Below, piece by piece: positions 24,678 to 34,082 of a stretch of 64,000 nt of DNA. A program made the translations under genes and the position numbers. How positions within the stretch are numbered: the first letter of the stretch is position 1; each line of letters opens with the position of its first letter. The stretch covers positions 248,001-312,000 of the forward strand of contig NZ_CP035632.1 in the NCBI RefSeq assembly GCF_008807075.1. Direction: 5' to 3'. This DNA comes from Synechococcus sp. RSCCF101 (GTDB taxonomy: Bacteria > Cyanobacteriota > Cyanobacteriia > PCC-6307 > Cyanobiaceae). Below the pieces are notes generated by a model. It saw nothing but the letters and a program-made list of their open reading frames with translations, made no database searches and was not told the origin of the DNA.

Positions 24678-26204
24678 TCACTCCTGGTCGATCAAGGTGA
24701 TTTCACCAGGTCTCCATGTCTGGTCAAACCATGATTCGAGCGGGCCATACAGACGAAAGATGGTGTTCCAGCCTTTTCCGGGAATGGTTTGCACCCAGTT
24801 GCTCTGCTTCCCGTCCGGTGGTACTGGTCCGAAGTAGATGTCATAGGAACCGTCCGCATTCTGGACGACATCCTCATCATTGCTGCCAATGGCAGGAAAC
24901 TGGGCGTCTGTCTGCAGCATTGAGCGCGTCTGGTTGTCGTATAGGGTGAATGACCAGAAGTCCTTTGCTGGCACGTTGGCAGGAACGTTCACCCTATATG
25001 TCTTTGATCCGTCCAGCGGATCGCCATTGGCGTCGCGGTAGGTGAAGGCATACTGTGAACCCTTGCCAACGGACTTCAGCGCCATGGCGGGTGTGATCCC
25101 GGTGGCATAGAAATGGAACGCGGCCCGAATATCGTTCAGGGTTGTACCATCAATTTCCCAGGTGTAGGCCCCGCCGGGGAAGGCGGTCTGCCACGTGCTT
25201 TCTCCTGGATACCAGTAGAACCGTTGGTCACGGGGTTTCGAGATCACCGTTTTGACCGTGACCGATCCTGCCGCAGCGGCTGCTTGCAGGATTCGCTTCA
25301 TTCGCGCATCTGGGTTGAAGGGTTGGCCTTTCACAATGCCGATCGCAGCCAGGTGCCCAAGGAGTTCGGGGTTTTCTCCCATCAAAGGTTCGGCCTGAAC
25401 AACATCATTGATTTCATCGAAGATCTTCTCGTCCATCCTGTGGATGGTATTCATGAACATGCCAGAAGCGTTCTTGAACGTCATCTCTGGAGGATTGTCC
25501 TTCTGGGACAAGGGATAGATGCGAAACCGTTCCTTGGTTGCCTGGATGGCCTTGTCTGTTGTTCCGTTGTCTTGATAGCCGCGCCACAGGACCCAGTTTC
25601 CGTAGGTGTTGGTGCGTGCAACGTTGTATCCAGCAGGGACTGGGCCGCTGTAGCCAGGAGGCAGGATGAGGAATTTCCCTCCCTTCCCTTTATCCGGGCC
25701 AAGATTGCCAAAGTCAACCACGTATCTGAACCAGTGGTCATTGATGAATCCCAGTACATTGGGAGGGGTCTCAATGACCATGGGCTCATCCCCCAGCTGG
25801 AGCCAGGAGAACATGTAGACGCTTGTGGTGTTGGCTGTGAGGAACAGCGCCTTGGAATCCATTAGATCTTCAAACAGCACAGCCGTTGTATTGGCTGGGC
25901 CGAATTCCAGGATGCCTTTGCGAATTGCGTCCATGGACGCAATCTTGGTGCCATCAAGGAAAGCCTGGTAGGCATGATGAAAGTCGAGAAGATTATAGAC
26001 TTTCGATGCAGATGGATCATCCGGAACACCATCGAAGAATCTCAGGTCGCCCAGGCGAGTTTCAATATTGTCCGGCGTTGTGATCCCCTGAGGGATCTGT
26101 GTGACCATTCGCGGTCGAGGCTGGGTCTGTGCCCCTGCGATCATGCTATGCGGAAGGCTCAGGGCGCCGATGGCCATCGCGGCGACCGTTGCGGAGATCT
26201 TCAC
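24678..26204 (-). CDS. secreted DUF1254/DUF1214 protein, 508 aa
   Basis: GTG start. A signal peptide (ISATVAAMAIGALSLPHSMI, cleavage near residue 26) precedes a DUF1254 domain (NTTSVYMFSWLQLGDEPMV, then DHWFRYVVDFGNLGPDKGKG) and a DUF1214 domain (AKDFWSFTLYDNQTRSMLQT, then NADGSYDIYFGPVPPDGKQS, NWVQTIPGKGW). Such proteins are periplasmic or exported; their function is not established. The gene is less GC-rich than the core chromosome. A second, shorter DUF1254/DUF1214 gene lies at 37099-38097. Confidence 0.9.
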   Translation of the reverse strand: MKISATVAAMAIGALSLPHSMIAGAQTQPRPRMVTQIPQGITTPDNIETRLGDLRFFDGVPDDPSASKVYNLLDFHHAYQAFLDGTKIASMDAIRKGILEFGPANTTAVLFEDLMDSKALFLTANTTSVYMFSWLQLGDEPMVIETPPNVLGFINDHWFRYVVDFGNLGPDKGKGGKFLILPPGYSGPVPAGYNVARTNTYGNWVLWRGYQDNGTTDKAIQATKERFRIYPLSQKDNPPEMTFKNASGMFMNTIHRMDEKIFDEINDVVQAEPLMGENPELLGHLAAIGIVKGQPFNPDARMKRILQAAAAAGSVTVKTVISKPRDQRFYWYPGESTWQTAFPGGAYTWEIDGTTLNDIRAAFHFYATGITPAMALKSVGKGSQYAFTYRDANGDPLDGSKTYRVNVPANVPAKDFWSFTLYDNQTRSMLQTDAQFPAIGSNDEDVVQNADGSYDIYFGPVPPDGKQSNWVQTIPGKGWNTIFRLYGPLESWFDQTWRPGEITLIDQE

Positions 26205-26558
26205 GAATCACGATGTTGCATCTTGCTGTTGTGTAGCCAAGTGGACCATGAGGGCTTAGCCCCTTTCGGGCTTTCTGCAGATTGAGCGCCATGCCACCTT
26301 CGGTTTGCGTTGACTTCTTTTTCGAGTGGTTGACAAGACTCGGATGTCCGGCGTTGTGTGCGGAAGGGCTGGATTGCGCTCGAGGCGGTGCAGGTGCAGC
26401 TGGAGATCGTTGCCGCAGACGCGGATCCTGTCCCGGAGTTCCGGCCTGCGGCTGGGGTGGCCCTCCTGGACCAGCAGAAACAGGGGAACCGGAACCGGCT
26501 CCCCTTGTGGTGTGGAGGTTGTCTCCGGCTGCTGTGCTGGCCAGCCGGAATGCGGCCC
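26205..26558. other. 354-bp intergenic region between RTX1 and the DUF1254 gene
   Basis: A nested palindrome (GGGCTTAGCCC at about 26252-26262, with a further GGGCT at about 26268) could act as a weak terminator. No gene is supported, although several short frames on the plus strand have high GC content that suggests antisense drift rather than coding. Confidence 0.4.
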
Positions 26559-29267
26559 TCAGACGATCTGGATCGCTCCCTGGGCCATCAGGTCATCGGC
26601 GTTGGTCTGCAGCAGCGTGGTGGTACCGAACTCAGTGCTGAGCACACTGTTGGCACCAACCTGATCCAGTGAGTAGCCGATCCCGGCAGCGATCTGGAAC
26701 ACATCACCCTGCAGAAGGGTGAACCCATGGATCTCATCCTGGCCGGCGGACCAGACGAAGCGATCAGCGGATGCGGTTCCGAACAGTTGATCATCACCGC
26801 TGCCACCGTGGATCACCGGATCATCGGGGCTGTGTGGATCGGGGCTTCCAGGTCCCCCCTCACCGGTGATTGGGTCGGAACCATCTCCGCCATTCGGTGA
26901 GGTGTCCGACTCACCGGAACCGTCAGCGCCGAGAAACGCCCCATTGGCCGGAGTGATCTGCAGCCATGGGTCGTCGGCGTCCAGATCGAGCTGGTGAGCG
27001 GTGCTGATGCCACGGTCGTACGACTGGAATTCAGCCCGGCTCACACCCAGCAGGTCCAGGCTGTCGATGGCGCCGTTGCGGATGCGAACCGCAGTGACGC
27101 GAACGCCACCGGCAATGTCCTCCAGGCCGACATCTCGATGCACTGCAGTATCGATGATGACGGTGTCTCCATCCAGGGTTGAGAAGTCCTCAACCAGATT
27201 GCGGCCGGGGCGAATCAGGAAGCCATCGGCCCCACTCTCGCCATAGAGACTGTCGGGCGTGGGGGAGTTGCTGCCTCCGAGCAGAATGTCCCGACCATCA
27301 CCACCATAGAGAAAGTTCTTCTGGCCGGTGCCGCCGAGAACATCATTTCCTTCCTCACCGTAGAGTGTGTTATTACCTGCATAACCCATGATCCTGTCGT
27401 TGCCGGCACCACCTTTGATTGTGTTGTCATAATGGTTTCCGATGATCAGATCATCTAGCCGACTGCCGATCAGGTTTTCAACCTCGAAGATGTAGTCACG
27501 GTCCTGTGCTTCACTTGGCAGGTCAGGTTGATCCCACTGCCTGATGCCGTTGTTGACGTATCCGAGATCCATGCGAGCAACAATCCCCTGGGTGGCCGCA
27601 TTCGTGTCGTAATCGTAGGAGACCCAGTCAGAGCCTGCGCCACCGTAGATGTAGTTGGAGCCGCCTCCTGCCATGATGATGTCGTCGCCACCGAGGCCAT
27701 AGGCAAAGACTCGGTTCATGTCAGGTGTACCCACCCCCGTACCGTTGTTAAACAAATACAAGGTGTCTCCAAAGTCAGTGCCCATAAAGCGTGCATCGAC
27801 CGGATCACCGGCCGTACGCTTGATCACACTGCCGCCATTGGCTCCCATGATGACCACCCCATTGCCATCGCCAATGTTCAGCGCATCTGGATTGTCGGTT
27901 TCCTTGAACTCCACCACGTCGCCACTCCCAAGTGTGATCTTCTCTTCCGTTCCGCTGATCTCAACCCTGCTCCGAAAGGTGGTTTGCCAAGCATTCTTCT
28001 TCATGTCGGCAATTGACATCGCGCCCAAGCCAAGGCTTGCCGTGTAGGCCATGATTCCATCCTGGTCCCAGGTGACATCAGCTAATGTCGCCCAGAGAGA
28101 GTTCGTCTCCCCTTTAATCTCCTGCTTGACCAGGAAGCCAGAATCGTCCGATTTGGCAATGACATCAAAATTGAGGCTTTTTGGATCAAAGTTAAGCATC
28201 AGCGTGTCCTGAAATGGATTGAAGTCCGTAATCAGATCGGACGCGGGCCAGTTCAGAACCAGCGACGGAGGGGTTGCGCTCTCTCCCGCACCAAAGAGAT
28301 TGGCAAGCTCGCGCACCGTCCCCAGGGTGCCGAAGGCTGGCGCTGCTGGGGTGAGAGAAGCCAGCTTGAGCACAATGTCCAGCTGATTGCTTTCGGCAAA
28401 CGAGGTGCCCGTACTGCCCGGATTGAGTTGAACCCAATCGTTACCAGTCATTGGTGCCAGCATGAACGTGTCATATCCGTTGCCGCCGGTGAGGACGTTT
28501 CTGTCCGAGTCGTTGCGGCGTGTGTCGACAATGAGCCAGTCGTCTCCATCGCCACCGATGAGGGTGTCGCTGTCGGTGCCGGAGAAGATGACATCATTCC
28601 CCTGGCTGCCATTCAGCCAGTCGTCACCGGCCATGCCAAAGATTCTGTCATTACCCAGCCCCCCATCAATCCTGTCACCCATGCCGAAGTAGTGACCGTT
28701 TTCACCTGTATGGTGATTCCGTTTCATTCGCCACTGACCCTGGCCAACGATGGTGTTATCCGCTGCGGTGCCGTGAATCTCAGTCCAGACCCAGTAGTTC
28801 CAGTCCGTTCTACCATTCGGTGCGCCTGAGGCGTATCGACCGCCCCAAGAAACGTCTGGCTCGAAGTCAACAAGATCTTACTTCGCCATGTCCAGGTAGC
28901 CATTGGAATAGATGGAGTGGCGATGTGTGTGGCCCTTGGCACGGTGATCGTGGCGGTGCACCAGTTCGCCCAGTGGGACGCCTGGTGTGTGATTTCCACT
29001 GCTCGTCGCCTGAAGGATGGGGGGCGGATCCATCGCAGAAGATCTTTGATCCTCACCGATGACTTGCAGCCCAGGCTGATCGTCGGTGGGCTCCGCACTG
29101 TCTTCTGAAGACGGAATGCCGACCTCCGGCATCATCCCAATCGATTGCAGGTCGTCACGCTCAGCCTGCGAGACGGGATCGCCCCGACTGACAGCCGCGA
29201 GAAGCGTCTCATTCATGACGTGGTCTGTGGCATACCCAGTGATGGGGTCAAAGAACGTTGAGGCCAT
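26559..29267 (-). pseudogene. RTX-type calcium-binding protein split by an in-frame TAA (RTX1)
   Basis: ATG 29267, preceded by GGAGCACAACC, starts STFFDPITGYATDHVMNETL. The frame runs to a TAA at 28878-28880 (...NGYLDMAK*) and then continues without any shift (DLVDFEPDVSWGGRYASG) to 26559; the whole is 902 codons plus stop. The second half has RTX nonapeptides (GGLGNDRIFGMAGDDWLNGS, GGAGNDRIMGYAGNN) and ends in a conserved tail (SADRFVWSAGQDEIHGF). The neighbouring paralogue at 30852-33350 has the same head and tail but no stop, so this copy looks like a nonsense-inactivated duplicate. Readthrough or two separate polypeptides are alternatives. RTX proteins of this type are usually exported by type I secretion; no exporter is in the window. 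Confidence 0.8.
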
Positions 29268-30298
29268 GGTTGTGCTCCAAAAGTGGTGGTGCTGTTTCCC
29301 CAGGGCCGGAGTGCAGCAAGCTGCTCGTGATGAGATTCAGTCCTGCTGGTCCTGTCCTGTGCATTCATGCTCTCCCTGCGCCAGGAGAGGTACATCCTTC
29401 ATCTGAAGGATCTGTGGACAGAACCCTCCATATGAAGGGGTGATGATCCTCGCTGCACCGGCACCTGCTCTCCCAGGGCCATCACGTCAGCCTGTGATGG
29501 GTTGCATCTAATGTCTGAAACCAATCAAGACACATCGAAGATCTGCACAACCACGACTAAAGTCACAGTTCAGTTGCAATTCATCGTCATAGGTTCCCGC
29601 CGTTTCCGACGTGCTGATCTCAGGCGTTGACCTCGCCGACCGGCGACGGCGGCAGCCTGTGCCCGCCGGGCACAGCACTCCGCTGAGACCTGCGCTGGTT
29701 GATCCAGGCCCCACTGGACGTTGCCCAGCACGCTCAACGCGTTGCTGCCCCTCGGTTGGTTTCGTTGCCGTGGTCATCGCCTACCCGCCCACCTGCTGCA
29801 GCAGCGCAATCTCTGCTGCTGATGGTGATGACAGTCCGGGCCGGACCAGAGGACACGACCCCTGCGGGGTTCCATGGCCTGGTAGTAGTGCTGGACCGCG
29901 GAGGCCAGCCCCCAGTGCGGGCCCTCGGAATCAGACGGATGAGGTCCTCGGGCGGCTCCGAGCGGAGGCGCAGGGGCCACAGGCGGAGATCACTCCCGAG
30001 CATCAGGGGGCGGCCAGGGTGGCGGAGCGAATCCTGGCGGAGCGCACGCGGAGTTGACCTCAGGCCAGCCTCAGAGGTCCTCGTCCTGATGGGCCCTCCC
30101 TCAACAGGCACAGCATCTGAGGGAGCATCCGACACAGCATTCGATGTGACAGGCAGAGACCTCCGGTGGTGAAGGAGGCCGACAGCCGCTGACGTAGGAA
30201 ATGTGCAGCGGCATGGATCGGCGGCCCTGGCTGGGCTGGGATCCGGGTTCCCAGGACATCGTGCGCGAGGGGTGCGCTGGGCTGTCACGCCCTCATGC
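29268..30298. other. 1031-bp upstream region of RTX1, partly duplicated at 33351-33896
   Basis: About 500 bases here (29268-29810) align with 33351-33896, including the RTX leader and a segment around CAGTTGCA-TTCATCGTCAT, so the duplication unit extends well upstream of the gene. The remainder (29820-30298) has no counterpart. Several short frames exist, but only those kept open by duplication look alike, and they diverge by frameshift; I call none. Confidence 0.5.
29396..29438 (-). promoter_or_regulatory. paired palindromes upstream of RTX1
   Basis: CCTTCATCTGAAGG (29396-29409) and CCTCCATATGAAGG (29425-29438) are two copies of CCTTCA-N2-TGAAGG, the second with one mismatch, centred 29 bp apart. 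The first is centred 135.5 bp before the ATG. The same pair at the same spacing and distance precedes RTX2. Confidence 0.6.
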
Positions 30299-30661
30299 TC
30301 ACCGCTGCTGCTGCTGGCCCTGCTCCAACACCGCCACCACCGCGTCAGCGCTGAGCATCTTCACCAGGCCCGTGTCCACGTCCGCGACCTGGAAGTAGTT
30401 GTTCTCCGGTCCACGGGCGCCGCCTTCGGCATGGATCACCAGACCGATCCATTCGGCAGTGAAGGGCTCCGGGTCGTCGATCAGCACGGTGTCCCCGACC
30501 TGCACCTGGAGAAACGCCGTCGGGTCGGCCTGCCTGAGCGCATCGGTCGGTAACGGCACCAGCGGATCACGGGAAGCTGCATCCTGCCGCCAGACCGCAG
30601 TGCGCTCGGCATCCAAGAAGACTGACAGCCGGTATTCGTAATGCCCGGAAAGCCGGGTCAC
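30299..30661 (-). CDS. DUF3104-like hypothetical protein, 120 aa
   Basis: I start at GTG 30659-30661; a longer frame reaches 30790 but its lead is poor. The protein has GHYEYRLSVFLDAERTAVW, then FLQVQVGDTVLIDDPEPFTA, EWIGLVIHAEGGARGPEN and NNYFQVADVDTGLVKMLSAD. The block '(V/I)GD.V.(V)DDP..W(I)G.V(I)..EGGAR....N..FQVADVDTG' is the pattern I associate with DUF3104, a small protein found in Synechococcus-type genomes. Function unknown. It lies downstream of RTX2 and is leftward like it, beyond a hairpin terminator. Confidence 0.62.
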   Translation of the reverse strand: MTRLSGHYEYRLSVFLDAERTAVWRQDAASRDPLVPLPTDALRQADPTAFLQVQVGDTVLIDDPEPFTAEWIGLVIHAEGGARGPENNYFQVADVDTGLVKMLSADAVVAVLEQGQQQQR

Positions 30662-30797
30662 ACGGCACTGGGTCGGGTCGCTGGTTGGGTGGCCCGGCCT
30701 TTCTGTCGCGCAGCACAGGCACGTGCTCCTGCTGGTCTGGACAACCCCGCCCGACGGCGGGAGTCCAATCACCCCTAGGTCACCCCCCAATGAGAAA

Positions 30798-30822
30798 GCC
30801 CCCAGGCGCGAAGCCCGGGGGC
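30798..30822 (-). terminator. hairpin terminator downstream of RTX2
   Basis: Arms GCCCCCAGG (30798-30806) and CCCGGGGGC (30814-30822) pair with one bulge. Read on the minus strand it follows the RTX2 stop by about 30 bases and is followed by TTTCTC, a moderate U-tract. Confidence 0.72.
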
Positions 30823-30851
30823 GTGTGTGGTCCGATGTCTGATGGGGTAGA

Positions 30852-33350
30852 TCAGACGATCACGACCGACTGCTCCGCTACGAGCTGATCAGCAGACACT
30901 CCGACGAAGGTGGTTGTGCCGAAGTCGGTCACCAGCTGGGCGTCGGAGCCGGACTGGACGATGGCGTAGCTGGTGTCGGCGGTGATGTGGAACAGGTCGC
31001 CGTGCTCAAACGAGAAGCCCTTGACCAGGTCGTTGCCTGCGGACCAGTGGAAGGTGTCCGCCGCATCAGTGCCCATGAGGATGTCGTTGCCATCGGTGCC
31101 GGTGATGGGATCACCGGGCAGCGGATCGGTGCCGGGGAGTTCGGGATCGATCGGCGGATCGACGGGCACATCAAAGGTGAGGTCGGCATCGAGGCTGTTG
31201 CCATCGGCATCGATGACGCGGATGCCGGTGATGGGGTCGAAGGAGCTGGTCTCCTGGTCGTTGAGCGTGGCCACCAGGTCGCCGCCGCTGGAGGTGATGG
31301 TGCGGTCGCCGTTGCGATCGATCTCGGAGATGAGGAAGGCTGGCTGGCTGCCGGAGAAGCTGTAGGCGTCGGCGAGGATCTCGACGCTGTCCTCCCCGCT
31401 GGCGTCCTCGATGGTGTTGCTGCCGCCGCTGAGCACGAAGGTGTCGGCACCACCGCGGCCGGCGAGGATGTCGTCTCCCTCGCCGCTGGTGAGGATGTTG
31501 TCGTTGTCATCACCGCGGATCACATCATCGAACATGCTGCCGGTGATGTTCTCGATGTCGAACAGCTGGTCGGTGAAGGCCTGGGCATTGGTGATGTCGG
31601 CCACGGTGCCGTGGTCGACGGTGAAGTAGGTGCCCGAGTTGCCGTTGCCCCAGCTGACGGTGGTGGTGTCGGCCATGTCGACCGTGATCCCGAAGGCGCG
31701 GCGGTTGCCGGCGAGGTCGGTGTTGTAGAAGGCGGTGTCGTTGCCGTCACCGCCGTGGAGCTGGTTGTTGCCGCCCCCGCCCATGAGGATGTCGTCCCCT
31801 CCGAAGCCATAGAGGCTCACGTCGTGATTGAGGGGTGATTCCGGCCGCCAGGACTCGGTGGAGAAGCCGGCAATCAGCTCGGCGCCGTTGGTGCCGGTGA
31901 GGTGATTGATGTTGACCAGCCCGCCCATCTCCAGCAGGGGAGCCCCCACCGCCCCAAAGGACGCCATCTGGTTGTGGCCGAGCCAGCCCAGGTCGGTGGA
32001 GACGGCATTGTCCAGCTGGGCGCCGGTGGCCACCGAATCGTTGGCGCCATCGAGGTAGAGGTAGCTGCGCTGGATGGAGTTGAGCAGGGCCTCGCTCAGG
32101 TCACGGTCGCTGAGGGAGCCGTAGGCATTGCCGAGCTGCTCCTTGACCTCATCGAGGTTGAGGGTCACATCGAGGAGGGGTGTGGCGATGTTGCGCTGGC
32201 TGACGAAGAATCCATAACCCTGCTGGGGATCCTTGGCCTCGAAGCTGAGGCGTGTGTCGTTCTCGGGCACCAGATCAACGATCAGCACGTCCTCGAGGGG
32301 GTTGAAATCGGTGATGATCTGCGACTTCTCCGGTGCGGGGATGTCGATGGTCAGCGACGGCGGGGTCCATCCTGATCCTCCATACGTTGGTGTCGTGTAG
32401 CCGGAGATCTTCTTGGCGGAGAACCCCACGAAATCAACCAGATCGCCGATCACAGGGACATACGAACCGATCTGCAGGCCCCAGTCTCTGGTTTCTTCTG
32501 TCCAGTCTGTTGCCTCGTGATAGGAGCGGAACCCTCCCGGGTCGAACTCGTAGCTCAGCATCTGCTGAGCGAACGTGCTGACGATGAACGTGTCGGACCC
32601 TGCACCACCGGTCAACACGTTCTGGTCAAAGATGAACTCATCGTCCTCGTCGGACCAGGTGTACTTGCCGGTTCCTTCCACCCAGATCACATCATTCCCA
32701 TCGCCGCCATTGACGGTGTCACTGCCGTAGCCGGTCATGATCAGATCATCACCCCCTCCTCCCAGCATCAGATCAGGGGTGGCCCCCATGTTGTGGTCGT
32801 AGCTGAACAGGGTTTCGGGTGTGGCCTCATTCCAGTTCCTGAAGCCTGCCCAGTTCATCAGAATGTCATCACCCCCTCCTCCTTCCAGGGTGACGCCACC
32901 CCAGCCGCCGCTGCCCATGTGCTGCGAGATGAGGATGGCATCGTGATCGCCATCAACCCAGGTGTGCTGGTCCCTGCGAACAGAGATCACCATGGTTGGG
33001 TCGTCAGACACAGCGTTGTCATCGACAATTCGCAGTTTCTGGCCCACGTCCACATTTGCATACTTCCCTCCCGCTGGAACCGCATCGCTGAAATCTGCAC
33101 CGGACGCATTCAGGTCCGAATTGTTGAGTGGTTCCAAGGGTTGGTGGAGCCCTGGCTGCTCCGGACCTGGTGCTGTAGGCGATCCTGGCGGAGTGCTCTC
33201 ATCAGTCGGGATGTCTTCCGTCTCGACGATTCCTGCTGCGCCGGTCAGGGCGTCGATGACGACTGGACCAAGGCCCAGTACAGGGTTGCTGGTCTCCAAT
33301 GCGTGCTGGCTGCTGTACTGCGTGATGGGGTCAATGACTGTGTTGGCCAT
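30852..33350 (-). CDS. RTX-type calcium-binding repeat protein (RTX2), 832 aa
   Basis: The start is ATG 33348-33350 with GGAG eight bases upstream, the same context as RTX1. The N-terminal head is MANTVIDPITQYSSQH. Repeats with the GGxGxD signature are clustered: GGGGDDILMNWAG and GGGGDDLIMTGYGSDTVNGG near residues 135-200, GGDDILMGGGGNNQLHGGDG around 520 and GEGDDILAGRGGADTFVLSG around 630. A central block IITDFNPLEDVLIVDLVPEN resembles RTX1. The tail GTDAADTFHWSAGNDLVKGF is shared with RTX1. It is expected to bind calcium outside the cell after type I export, as surface layer or secreted protein; enzyme domains are not visible. Confidence 0.88.
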   Translation of the reverse strand: MANTVIDPITQYSSQHALETSNPVLGLGPVVIDALTGAAGIVETEDIPTDESTPPGSPTAPGPEQPGLHQPLEPLNNSDLNASGADFSDAVPAGGKYANVDVGQKLRIVDDNAVSDDPTMVISVRRDQHTWVDGDHDAILISQHMGSGGWGGVTLEGGGGDDILMNWAGFRNWNEATPETLFSYDHNMGATPDLMLGGGGDDLIMTGYGSDTVNGGDGNDVIWVEGTGKYTWSDEDDEFIFDQNVLTGGAGSDTFIVSTFAQQMLSYEFDPGGFRSYHEATDWTEETRDWGLQIGSYVPVIGDLVDFVGFSAKKISGYTTPTYGGSGWTPPSLTIDIPAPEKSQIITDFNPLEDVLIVDLVPENDTRLSFEAKDPQQGYGFFVSQRNIATPLLDVTLNLDEVKEQLGNAYGSLSDRDLSEALLNSIQRSYLYLDGANDSVATGAQLDNAVSTDLGWLGHNQMASFGAVGAPLLEMGGLVNINHLTGTNGAELIAGFSTESWRPESPLNHDVSLYGFGGDDILMGGGGNNQLHGGDGNDTAFYNTDLAGNRRAFGITVDMADTTTVSWGNGNSGTYFTVDHGTVADITNAQAFTDQLFDIENITGSMFDDVIRGDDNDNILTSGEGDDILAGRGGADTFVLSGGSNTIEDASGEDSVEILADAYSFSGSQPAFLISEIDRNGDRTITSSGGDLVATLNDQETSSFDPITGIRVIDADGNSLDADLTFDVPVDPPIDPELPGTDPLPGDPITGTDGNDILMGTDAADTFHWSAGNDLVKGFSFEHGDLFHITADTSYAIVQSGSDAQLVTDFGTTTFVGVSADQLVAEQSVVIV

Positions 33351-33896
33351 GGTTGTGCTCCAGAGATGATGGTGCTGATGAACCAGGGCCGGAATGAAGC
33401 AGGCCTGCCGTGTTGCGCGTCGGGTCTGCTGCTCCTGTCCTGTGATGTCATGCTCTCCCCGCGCGATGGGTTGTTCATCCTTCATCTGAAGGATTCCGGG
33501 GCAGAACCCTTCAAATGAAGGGGTGGTGCATTTCTTTCCAGCGCAATGGCCACTTTGGAGTGGAGGCGTGGCGTGGAGTTCTGTCGCTGATCACACAAAG
33601 CGACGCGATGATCACCCTGGAAACCACACAGATCCGACTTGGGTCATCGTCCAGTTGCATTTCATCGTCATGGGCTCCTGCCGTGTCAGATGCGCCGCTC
33701 TCAGGTGTTGTTCCTGGTGACCGTGCCGGCGGCAGCCTCTGCCTCGCGGGCTCAGCAGTCCGCGGAGACCTGCACTGGTTCATCCACAGGTCCCGCTGGA
33801 CGCGCCCAGCACTCTCAACCCGTCTCTGTCGCCCGCCTGGTTTCGGTGCCGTGGTCATCAGCGACCCGCTCACCTGTTGCATCAGCACCATCCCCG
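33351..33896. other. 546-bp upstream region of RTX2, homologous to the RTX1 upstream
   Basis: The leader (GGGAGAGCATG at 33451 reading leftward, then the GGAGCACAACC ATG) and about 300 further bases parallel 29268-29810. The region ends at the left terminus of the IS21 element. It carries the paired palindromes. Open frames in both copies are not clearly protein coding. Confidence 0.55.
33479..33521 (-). promoter_or_regulatory. paired palindromes upstream of RTX2
   Basis: CCTTCATCTGAAGG (33479-33492) and CCTTCAAATGAAGG (33508-33521) are both perfect CCTTCA-N2-TGAAGG, centred 29 bp apart, with the first centred 135.5 bp before the ATG. Conserved sequence, spacing and distance relative to RTX1 suggest binding by a dimeric regulator on one face (near 2.8 turns) or RNA hairpins in the leader. 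Confidence 0.65.
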
Positions 33897-33947
33897 TGTC
33901 AGCCGACAGGAGGAAAGTCACCAGATCCGACACGAAAAGGTCCTCAC
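33897..33947 (+). repeat. left terminal inverted repeat of the IS21 element
   Basis: This 51-base end starts TGTCAGCCGACAGGAGGAAA and contains two CCGACA motifs, with a GAAA(A/G)GTC continuation. It pairs with 36391-36441. Confidence 0.82.
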
Positions 33948-34082
33948 TCGGAACCGGTGACTCCGCCATCCATCCCTGCCCCCAGGCTCACGCCAGCCGA
34001 ACGGATGCCTGGTTCGGCGGCCCCCATCACTGCTGCTGCCAGGAGCACTACAGCCAGGGCAGACCGCCGAGGCGAGGGCGCG

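Noticed and set aside
26559-33350. RTX pair as part of a type I secretion or toxin operon
   Set aside because: No HlyB/HlyD/TolC-type gene, acyltransferase or immunity gene is in the window; only the RTX cargo is supported.
29508-33969. Two similar minus-strand frames (29508-29777 and 33511-33969) upstream of the RTX genes
   Set aside because: Their resemblance follows from the DNA duplication; amino-acid similarity is patchy, lengths differ and no good start site is shared.
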